DNA from: Hypomesus transpacificus
Taxonomy: Eukaryota > Chordata > Actinopteri > Osmeriformes > Osmeridae
Reading direction: 5' to 3'
Assembly (NCBI RefSeq): GCF_021917145.1
Contig: NC_061062.1
Span: forward strand, 6,468,160-6,532,159
Length of the DNA: 64,000 bases
Made by a program: the position numbers and the translations under genes. The notes beneath the pieces were generated by a model. That model worked only from the letters and a program-made list of their open reading frames with translations. It was not told the origin of the DNA and made no database searches. Every line of letters begins with the position of its first letter. The stretch's first letter is position 1. Shown here piece by piece: positions 35,801 to 44,391 of the stretch.

Positions 35801-37490
35801 AGGATGAAGGTCCTCCTCACCCGTATGAGGTAGTAGTCCCTCTTGAAGCCCACACAGATAGAGCTCTCGCACCACGCCATGGACTTGGGGATGTCTGGGG
35901 CGGCAAAATCCCCCTGAGATCCAGGCAAAGAAAACACTGTTACAAATACTATACTTTATCCTCGTCTTCTTTGCTTTAGTCCACTCTGCCCTCGTCCATG
36001 TGTCCTTGACCGACTGCCCCTGCCCCTGCCCCTGCCCCTGCCCCTGCCCCAGCCCCTGCCCACTCTCTCACCTGCAGCTCATAGAACTCCCTATCCTTCC
36101 AGTAGTACAGCTGCAGCTTCTTCTTCACTGCTACACACATCCTCAGTTTGGCCTCGCCTGAGCTGGACTGCTGCAAACCACACGAGAACAGATAAATTAC
36201 GGATACACGGTAGAGATATAGGACAGAGCTAGAGGACAGAGCTAGAGGACAGAGCTAGAGGACAGAGATAGAGGACAGAGCTAGAGGACAGAGCTAGAGG
36301 ACAGAGCTAGAGGACAGACATAGAGGTTAGACATAGAGGTTAGAGATAGAGGTTATGGATAGAGGGGCAGAGATAGGTAAGGTCTTAGCCTATGTGGTAC
36401 GCACACATAACCGGTGAGCCGCGGCGACAAAAGGACTAGGGTTTACCTGCAGGTCACAGGCAAACAGAGTCGCTCCCCTGGCCTTGGACACCACAGTGAT
36501 CTGCTGGAAGGTCAGGAGGTCATGGACGTGGATGTTGTTCTCTGGGGAGGAGAGGAGCAACGCTCGGCACATGAAAACACGGCGGGGAGGCGGGGGATGT
36601 ACTGCGTGCTAAACACAGAGAACGAACTGAACTGTCCCAACTGAGCGAGGGAGTGTAGAGTGTACCTAGGAGGCTGACGAGGATCTTGTACTGTGACACC
36701 ACAAAAAGCTGCAGAGGAGGAGAGCGGGATGTGGTTGAGAGCGTACAGATGAAGATAATGTCATGTTACACACGCACACACACGCGCCACGGCTATTTCT
36801 TCTAAACCACTAACGCGTCACACTGCGTTCTCAAACAACCCAGGTACTCGTTCAACATCGTACCTGCTGGATCTTCTTGGAGAAGTTCTTATTGGACTTC
36901 TCAAGCGTCACCTCGAACCTGTTTGTGCCTATTGGTGAAGAGAATTCAATGATATGTCAATAAGACATGCTGTGTACATGCAAGGTGAGTGGATGAGTTT
37001 GGTATGAGGAAATGAAGAAATGCTCTACTCTTCCATGAGCAGGAAGGGGAGTGGTGGAGACATCAAGTCATTTACAGACAGCAGCACTGAGTCACCTGCA
37101 TCCTTTTTTATTCTGTAGAGTAGGAGGTGTCCTGGTTTTGTCCCCACAAGGAGCCAGTCCTCTGTCCAACAGAGAACAGAAATCGGAGACAGCGTGTCTT
37201 AGTACAAACACAACAACTCGAGAGGTGGCATGTTGGAATTCATGTCTGGCCCAAGCAATTACTGCAATACCTAACCTGTTTACAGCTGCGACGGTCACCC
37301 CTGTAACTAGCTGGGCCTCAGTGCCCCCATTTACATCTTGAATGACCACTTGGTGGGCCTTTCACCCCTTCACAACAATGTCATTGAGATAGAAAATGTT
37401 TGGTCGTTTCAACTTACCCCAGGCCGCGAGGCAGTCGATCTGTAGGGGCAGTTTTTCCAGAATAGGTACAGGCTCATAAGCGTCATGCAT
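23895..37490 (-). CDS. vps39: VPS39, HOPS complex subunit (complete, 24 coding exons, 876 aa)
   Basis: HOPS subunit that binds Rab7 and tethers late endosomes, autophagosomes and lysosomes. Exons in transcript order: 37490-37418, 37161-37096, 36928-36864, 36708-36666, 36541-36447, 36170-36072, 35913-35821, 35465-35282, 34556-34436, 34062-33942, 33346-33217, 32987-32845, 32632-32492, 31219-31078, 29784-29698, 29466-29393, 29201-28985, 28219-28091, 27922-27820, 27604-27559, 27260-27111, 24989-24855, 24697-24606, 23976-23895. The sum is 2631 nt including TGA. The protein starts MHDAYEPVPILEKL and follows mammalian VPS39 throughout: an N-terminal CNH/beta-propeller region (exons 1-9), clathrin-heavy-chain-type helical repeats, and a C-terminal zinc-binding end (CRVCKKKIGN, then HYFCC). 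Its length matches the shorter human isoform, which lacks 11 residues after exon 2. Many introns hold minisatellites next to splice donors. Confidence 0.97.
24090..24600. repeat. Minisatellite, VPS39 intron 23
   Basis: Degenerate GGGATGAGGGCAGGATGAGG / GTGTAGCAGGGT units of about 33 bp, running to within 5 bp of the exon 23 donor. Confidence 0.85.
25255..25730. repeat. 27-bp minisatellite, about 17 copies, VPS39 intron 21
   Basis: The unit is GAGGACACTAGGTCTGTTAC plus TCTACTG or GTCCTG-type ends. It is open in frame on both strands (EDTRSVTLL on plus), but no start context or homology supports coding. Confidence 0.9.
26831..26925 (-). repeat. tRNA-derived SINE
   Basis: Minus strand: TTTGAACCTAGGACCTC (B box) and CTACCACTGAGTTAC (A box). 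It lies in VPS39 intron 21, close to a second copy in the opposite orientation. Confidence 0.6.
26993..27082 (+). repeat. tRNA-derived SINE, partial
   Basis: AGAGCATTTGACTTCAGATC, GGTTCGAATCCCC (B box), and a GATGAAAGCACCTGCTAAAC tail that ends about 30 bp from VPS39 exon 21. Confidence 0.65.
27425..27545. repeat. GAGAGAAAGG-GTGTTGT repeat, VPS39 intron 20
   Basis: Alternating GAGAGAAAGGGGTGTTGT and GAGAAAGGAGGTGTTGT units, six copies, ending about 13 bp from the exon 20 donor. Confidence 0.85.
27957..28052. repeat. 12-bp CACAACACAGCC repeat, VPS39 intron 18
   Basis: Eight near-perfect 12-bp units, about 38 bp from the exon 18 donor. Confidence 0.9.
28220..28984 (-). other. VPS39 intron 17, no gene seen
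   Basis: Mixed-composition sequence. The part at 28560-28920 (AAATGGCCGACACGCAG, ATGGGCGCCAACATGGAG) looks like interspersed repeat or an old exon-like remnant, but I cannot assign it. Confidence 0.4.
29266..29345 (+). repeat. tRNA-derived SINE, tail lost
   Basis: TAGCTTAGTGGTTGGAGCAT (A box) and GGTTCAAATCC (B box) without the 3' tail. It lies in VPS39 intron 16. Confidence 0.6.
30528..30782 (+). repeat. tRNA-derived SINE with an expanded C-rich insert
   Basis: The head CAGCTCAGCAGTAGAACATT and the tail GATAAAAGCGTCTGCTAAAT are separated by about 160 bp of CCCACCCCCAGCCACA-type repeats (30590-30750). A simple repeat has expanded inside the element. It lies in VPS39 intron 14. Confidence 0.6.
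30925..31012 (+). mobile_element. Short L2 3'-UTR remnant
   Basis: Contains GGAGGGGATCCCT and GAGGTTTCTTCCATGG separated by a C-run. Both words occur in the same order in the L2 3' UTR near 9525-9570. It lies in VPS39 intron 14. Confidence 0.5.
31405..32473 (+). repeat. 39-bp minisatellite, about 27 copies, VPS39 intron 13
   Basis: The unit contains GTTCCATGCAGGGTTAGGGT, then CAGACTGG or CAGACAGG and TTAGAGAG. Thirteen codons per unit give a spurious 367-codon plus-strand ORF (VFHAGLGSDWIRE). The array edge is 18 bp from the exon 13 donor. It includes a telomere-like GGGTTAGGGT in every copy. Confidence 0.95.
32715..32838. repeat. CTCGCTCACT repeat, VPS39 intron 12
   Basis: 12-bp CTCACTCTCGCT units with CTCTCTCTCGCT variants, ten copies, reaching within about 8 bp of the exon 12 donor. 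Confidence 0.85.
33795..33930. repeat. GTGTTTGGTGCT repeat, VPS39 intron 10
   Basis: GCTGTGTTTGGT units, about ten, ending near 12 bp from the exon 10 donor. Confidence 0.8.
35630..35800. repeat. GATGAGTGTACATGAGTGTG repeat, VPS39 intron 7
   Basis: Degenerate 12-14 bp units of GTGGATGAGT, GTACATGAGT and AGATAAGT, ending about 20 bp from the exon 7 donor. Confidence 0.8.
36018..36060. repeat. 6-bp CCCCTG repeat, VPS39 intron 6
   Basis: About seven CCCCTG units, roughly 10 bp from the exon 6 donor. Confidence 0.8.
36222..36345. repeat. 14-bp AGAGCTAGAGGACA repeat, VPS39 intron 5
   Basis: Seven to nine copies; the last ones mutate to ACATAGAGGTTAG. Confidence 0.85.
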
Positions 37491-38180
37491 TTTGGAATAT
37501 TGCTGATTGATTGCTTATTTTAGTGCAGCTTGATTACAAAAAGAAAAGCGGTTGTCTTCTGACAGGAGGTGGTAGGCACGCCTATGTGAACTCGCCGCCG
37601 TTCTTCATTGTTATTCTACACAGTTGACTGTAAATAATACATCATACTTTGTCAAACCAGCTGTTAACAGTTTCCGAAATGTTTATACAGCTAATCTCTG
37701 ATACACCTTCAGAAGACACCTAGCTTGCGAGCTAGCCACTAACTAGCATCGTACAGTCACTTAGCTAGTTAACGCTAGCTAACGTTAGCTTAAACTAAGA
37801 GATCCGACAAACCAACCAGGAATAGTGGACCATTTCTCATCCCATGCTTGGCTGTTCCCAACCAACTGTATTACTCGGGTTTGCAAAGGAAATCAGAAAG
37901 GGGTAAAGTAAATCTGAACGCTGGTAGTTTAAATGTCTTTGCTTGTCTCCGATGCAGTGTCTGCTAGCTAGCTTCTCGCTGGTTCCTCAATGTTGTTGAT
38001 ATCTTAGCTGACTCCGGGAGGTTTGACAGGCACGTGACCGAAGTCAGTAACTCACGAGTGACGAATTAGAACAAGGGATACATTTACAGCTTTCAAGCAT
38101 GGCTTTGTGGGGCAAAAGTATTTAACTGCAGTCACGTTCAAGTTTAACAATCAAAAGACAAAAACGGCTTTTAGTAGAAA
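37491..38180 (-). promoter_or_regulatory. VPS39 5' region and spacer to TMEM87A
   Basis: This interval lies between the VPS39 start codon and the probable TMEM87A poly(A) site. It holds the palindrome GCTAACGTTAGC (37778-37789) among repeated TAGCTAG/CTAGC words. On the minus strand it contains GGTCACGTGCC around the E-box CACGTG at 38031-38036, which resembles the TFEB/CLEAR element (consensus GTCACGTGAC). No coding potential was seen. Confidence 0.5.
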
Positions 38181-38182
38181 TG

Positions 38183-38193
38183 TTTAATTTAAT
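38183..38193 (-). terminator. tmem87a: Probable TMEM87A polyadenylation signals
   Basis: Two overlapping ATTAAA hexamers are read on the minus strand, about 570 bp past the TAA. This is the nearest convincing signal before the VPS39 promoter region. The cleavage site is not determined. Confidence 0.45.
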
Positions 38194-38759
38194 ACCCAAA
38201 AGCAATAAAGCAAAACAATCAGATCAAGTACAACGCAGAATATACAAATAAATACCTGTATTCACATTCTGCAACAAACATCCCACTGCTTGGCCATTCG
38301 ACAATACAAAACAATTTAGCTATAGGCTAATAAGTTATTAAGCTCACACTGACCACACCGCAGTAGAATTCACAAGGACAGCGGCAAAAGTCAGTTTACA
38401 TTGAGGTGGCATAATATGAGCCAAGGAAAGGAGTTGCTGAAAAAGTGACACCTAATTGTCAAATAAATCTAGGCCTGTGAGGTGAATATTAAACGTGGTC
38501 GGTGTCAGTCTCTGTAATTCACTGTGCCAGGAGTGGGACGGCAGATGCCTGACAGACATCACATATCACTCTTCTGACAGGCCTTACTTCCTGTTTCCTA
38601 CCACTTCACTCCTGGTTGTACCAAAGAAGAACTAAAATGAACCTAGGAGTGTACAACATGCCACGTGATTCCTTCATTGGCGCTTAGTTTAACCGTTAAT
38701 CATTCATAGTCGCCCAATCGCTGAAATCTCCCTCTTTCCAGTGTTCTCTTCCTCTTTTT

Positions 38760-41700
38760 TTACTCCATTTTAGATCTCTCCATCTTGGTCTTGAGAATTT
38801 CCTGGAATGAGAGATCAGGGATTAGTGTGTAAGCAATGAGTCTCAGCTGAATGATGGCACATCAGACTGGGAGCTTTTTTTCTTCTTCCATGGACATAAA
38901 AATGTGACTTAAACCATGGGACAGCAGAGAGAGCAAAGAGAGGCCCTTACCTCCTCCTCATCCAGCATAACAGGCAGGGCTCTGAAGGGATGAGAGAAGG
39001 ACGGAGAGAGACTTACTGACACATATATCATACCTACACAACATACACAACATACCGCACAGTCTCACACCAGTGCAGCAGCACAAGACCTCGCTAGAAT
39101 CACTTCTGAAAATGATCAGGTGATGAGGACTGTTCTCACTCACACATCTGCGACTGTACTAGGAATGTTCTCCTCCACCCACTTCAGATCCTCATCCTGA
39201 AAACATCCAACAATTCATCCATCATTAATATTTAGCACATTTTAATCCACGGCCTGTGTTGCCATGACACAACAAGTGTCAAGTTCCTTTTAATCATCAA
39301 TGATTTGTGTGACATGATACATGAGAGCAGATGACTTAATCCGTCCTGAAAGTGGGCGGACCCACCTCTTTACTCAGCAGTTTCTGGGCACCGTTACTGT
39401 CCGGTTTTGCACCTCTCATCTTCATCCCCTCTGAAAAAAAGATGATTATCCTGTCAGGTAATCATCCTTGTTTTGATGTTATAGTGAATGTCATAGTCTG
39501 ATATTTCTCACCAAAAGCTTCATTCAGCATGGGCTCCTTGGCTTCATCCTCCTCCTCGTCCTCATCAATGAGGGGGGAATGGGAGAACCTGCCGAACAAA
39601 ACAACAAGTCGCAACACAGCATAGATGGACCGCCACTGAAAACGCCTTCACAATGGCAGACAGGTCAAACATCAGTGAAACACCCGTTTACTCCAGGTAA
39701 ACAGGGAAGTAAAACACTCTGTACGTTCATGGCCATGGGAACGTATTCTGAACAAGGGGTACTGACCGGGGGTGGTGAATACAGACGCTTAACTAACAAC
39801 ATTGATCCAATATACCGCCGCGGGTTGACTATGCGGTGTGCTTGCCAACCTTTATAAGAAAAACTCATATCCAAATAAAGTTGTCTTCCTCTAACTGAAT
39901 ATTATTTTCTGTCTTTATTGTTGGCTAAAAACATGGGTGCTGCACCCCTACATCCCACGTCACTAGGTAGGTTAAAGGCCCGTGCCAGAATGCCCTCTGA
40001 CCTCTGGCTGTTGGCGGAGGGCCTCAGCAGCACCATGATGACCAGCAGGATGGTGGAGAAGAGAAGTCTCCAGAATGCATCGTCCACCCACAGGTCCCTC
40101 CAGCCCTACAGGACAGACCAGCACAGCTCAACTCACAGGTCCTTGGAACAACACGCAGGCACATACATGGGGATGAGTGTAGCTCAGTGGTAGAGCATGG
40201 GGGTGAGTGTAGCTCAGTGGTAGAGCATGGGGGTGAGTGTAGCTCAGTGGTAGAGCATGGGGGTGAGTGTAGCTCAGTGGTAGAGCATGGGGGTGAGTGT
40301 AGCTCAGTGGTAGAGCATGGGGGTGAGTGTAGCTCAGTGGTAGAGCATGGGGATGAGTGTAGCTCAGTGTAGAGCATGGGGATGAGTGTAGCTCAGTGTA
40401 GAGCATGGGGATGAGTGTAGCTCAGTGGTAGAGCATGGGGGTGAGTGTAGCTCAGTGGTAGAGCATGGGGGTGAGTGTAGCTCAGTGGTAGAGCATGGGG
40501 GTGAGTGTAGCTCAGTGGTAGAGCATGGGGGTGAGTGTAGCTCAGTGGTAGAGCATGGGGGTGAGTGTAGCTCAGTGGTAGAGCATGGGGATGAGTGTAG
40601 CTCAGTGTAAAGCATGGGGATGAGTGTAGCTCAGTGGTAGAGCATGGGGATGAGTGTAGCTCAGTGGTAGAGCATGGGGGTGAGTGTAGCTCAGTGGTAG
40701 AGCATGGGGGTGAGTGTAGCTCAGTGGTAGAGCATGGGGGTGAGTGTAGCTCAGTGGTAGAGCATGGGGGTGAGTGTAGCTCAGTGGTAGAGCATGGGGA
40801 TGAGTGTAGCTCAGTGGTAGAGCATGGGGATGAGTGTAGCTCAGTGGTAGAGCATGGGGATGAGTGTAGCTCAGTGTAGAGCATGGGGATGAGTGTAGCT
40901 CAGTGGTAGAGCATGGGGGTGAGTGTAGCTCAGTGGTAGAGCATGGGGGTGAGTGTAGCTCAGTGGTAGAGCATGGGGGTGAGTGTAGCTCAGTGGTAGA
41001 GCATGGGGATGAGTGTAGCTCAGTGTAGAGCATGGGGATGAGTGTAGCTCAGATGAAGAGAACTAGAACTACAAGAGATACCCTCTTGTAGTTCATTGCT
41101 TTAAACTCCATTGTAACTAGCCTAAATCAACACAACAACCAGCTCATTTTAGAATCAGGTGTGCTAGACTGGGGACTCCTGGATTAGACTCAGTTACCGT
41201 TTGGCAGTCCACCAGCTTGAAAACTTTGGTTGTCCAGATGATGAATATAATAGAAGCTGCAAAAGAAGTAACATTCACGCATTCAGAGCAGACATTCACG
41301 AGAGACGGCATCCCTCCATGCACTTAACCCTGTGTACACAACATGTTGAACCCCGTTTGTCGTTGCATACCGTTTGTTGCTGTCGTCTGCTTATCATGTA
41401 TTTCATTCTTTGTTTATTGTCAGTGTATGTTTGTAAAATGCCAAACTGTATAAACACTATGCTAATGTGGCTAATCTGGAATCTAATCTGCCTTGATGTC
41501 ATCCAGAGAGTTGAATGTCTTCCTACCCACCCAGGACGGAGAAGATGAGCGTGTTGGTGAAGTGCTGGTACAGGGACAGCTTCACCACGTTCCTGCGCAG
41601 CTTCAGCAGGCGAGTGGTCTGGGACAGGCTGATGAAAATGTGGACACAAGCTAAGGAACACAAGGTACTGTAATGCTACCGAATCTTGTAACGCACGTGC

Positions 41701-44354
41701 AATGCACAGTAACATACTGTTGTAACACACACACACACGCTGTACAGTAACAACTGCAGCAAGCTACACACACTGCACAGGAACTGTCTCAGGACAGGTG
41801 GAATGGGTGTGACGCCTAACCAGCTAAATGCTAGTCCACGTATGCGTGAACCGCCGTCTGAACAAATGCATAAAGGATATCCACCACATGACGCAGGAGT
41901 CGATGAGGGAGAGGCTGAGGTTAGCCACGAGTGCCACCGTTCCATAGAAGCCCTGGAACAGATGAGCTTAAATCACCACCACACGCATGTCAATAAAACA
42001 CCACTGACGCTAGTAGCCAAAGCCAGCTGGTCCTGTCGATGACGAGTGAGAACTCACGCCTGTGACCCTCAGCACTCCCTCAACCGAGGAGAAGACCAGG
42101 TAGAGGAGGCCCACTGCTGCCAGCCTGTGCACGGTGGTCCCCAGCCGAGGCCTGACGGGAGAGAATCACAGGCCAGGCTTTTTGAACTAGCTCTGAGGTT
42201 TGTGAACGAGGTGAGTGACGTTTGTGAGCTATAAGTTTGACGTTTGTGAGACATTGCAAACGACAGGAATCTTTACCACAACCATAACTCTACCGCAAGA
42301 GCACAAGGTATTCTCAAGACAGCTTTGGAGCTGTTACAGTATAATTCCACCCTTCATACCCTTGCTTTAGCAAAACTCAAAACATGTAGATCAATGGCTT
42401 TTACATTACAGACAGATTTATGGTGTGGTTGTCTGTCCCAGTGGAATAACACAATCGGTGTTTGTGTTGCGAGGTTGAACTAACTTGACAATGCCATAGC
42501 CCAGACTGACGATGAGAACCAGGATCCGAGCCAGGGATCTCTTCAGGGCGGAGAGAAGCTCAGCAAAAATCACAGCTCCTTGCACTTTGAAAAGAAACGT
42601 TTCAAAGGTTAAAGAACTGAAATAGGAATACAGGGGATAGGTAGAGCATTTTACTGCGGATTAGGAGGTCACCAGTTCAAATCCCCAGTATGCTTCTTTT
42701 GGATAAAAATGTCTGCTAAATAAGTACATTATTTGGCATCAACATTCAAATATGACATGACTCAACTCACCAAAGTCTCCTCTGTAGCGAATGCTCTGGT
42801 ACTCAGAGTAGAACACAGCTTTCTCCAACATGCCCAGGATGATCACAGCCCCGATCCAGAACTGGATCCTCAGCAGATCCCTCCAGTAGCAGGCGGACCA
42901 GAAGAGCCAGAGGGCCCCGAACAGCACGTAGACGATGCACATGACCATGAAGAACTGTGGAAGAGCCAGGACACACAGACCTTCACCACCAGGCCCACTA
43001 GATAGACCTTCACCACCAGGCCCACTAGACACAGACCTTCACCACCAGGCCCACTAGACACAGACCTTCACCACCAGGCCCATTAGACACAGACCTTCAC
43101 CACCAGGCCCACTAGACACAGATCTTCACCACCAGGCTCACTAGACACAGAACTTCACCACCAGGCCCACTAGACACAGACCTTCACCACCAGGCCCACT
43201 AGACACAGACCTTCACCACCAGGCCCACTTGACACAGACCTTCACCACCAGGCCCACTAGACACAGACCTTCACCACCAGGCCCACTAGACATACATTCA
43301 CCACCAGGCCCACTAGACATACATTCACCATCACCACCAGGCCCACTAGACAGACAGCCTCATAGAGACAGGCTCAGACACCATGTAGGACAGAACTCTC
43401 ACCATCATCAGAGGCCAGTCAGCAGGAGAGGAGTATTCACGAGGTCCTTTCATCTCCACCGTCACTGCAAACACACAGACAATTTATGCTCAACTATCAA
43501 TAGAATTGAGAGGATTTCAGTGTGTAAGAGTGTGTGTGTAAGAGTGTGTGTGTGTGTGTGCAGGACAGGACCCGTATTAAACAGGGACTCTCACTTGTGA
43601 ATGCAAAGCCTCTTGGAAGCTCGTTAGCCACCTCCTCCTCTAACCCTGACCTCCCACTGATGGAGTCTGATGGCGCGGACTGCACCCTCACTATGAACAG
43701 GTACGGGCTGTCCGACCAGGCCTTGGCCACCGCGCCGATTTCCTGGGAGGGAGTTGACATCACTTAAACACAATACACATCCATGTAATGGAACAAATTG
43801 CCATATGCAGTGCCCTCCTTAAGTACTGGGACGGTCAAGTCCAAATTGACTTTTTTGGTGTACACAGAAGCTTTATGAAAATATAATTAAAAGATTGCTG
43901 TGAGACAAAAAGGACAGAATGTCACCTTTTATTTCTGGCAATACCAACACATATACAGTATGTTTTACCAACAAAGAATAACAGCCCTTTTAGAGATCCA
44001 ATTCCCCAATTAAAATGTTTTTCATATTTCTGAAGTGTACTGAAGTATGCAATTTTGACTTTACTGACCCAATACTTACAGGATTGGAAGGCATCTATAA
44101 ACAGTAGAAATATATTTATCACGGATAACAGACTCACTGGCTTCTCTGACCAACCCTGAGGGGTGGAGTGATTCGAAGGTCTGTCATCTTCTCTCTGTAA
44201 TGACAACGTGAGAGTAAAAATGACAGCTGTTTTCCAACAGCAAATTCCCCACTATATCCTGAGGAGAGCCTCTGCGTTGACACTGTTGCACTCACCGACG
44301 GGATGCTGAGGGCCTGGTAGGGACTGAAGTCGGAGTAGTACACCTGTGTGACAG

Positions 44355-44391
<37 letters not shown>

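Noticed and set aside
40024..41033. Overlapping ORFs with [10 protein letters not shown] or [10 protein letters not shown] repeats
   Set aside because: Period-30 reading of the A-box array; no unit carries coding constraint.
40166..41050. Cluster of tRNA genes or a CRISPR-like array
   Set aside because: Units have an A box only, with no acceptor stem, anticodon loop or B box. There are no unique spacers, and the host is a vertebrate.
41871..41890. GT donor inside ATGTGGTGG as the end of TMEM87A exon 12
   Set aside because: Neither possible GT gives the right phase with exon 13, and both delete WWIFIS. The AT-AC reading solves both problems.
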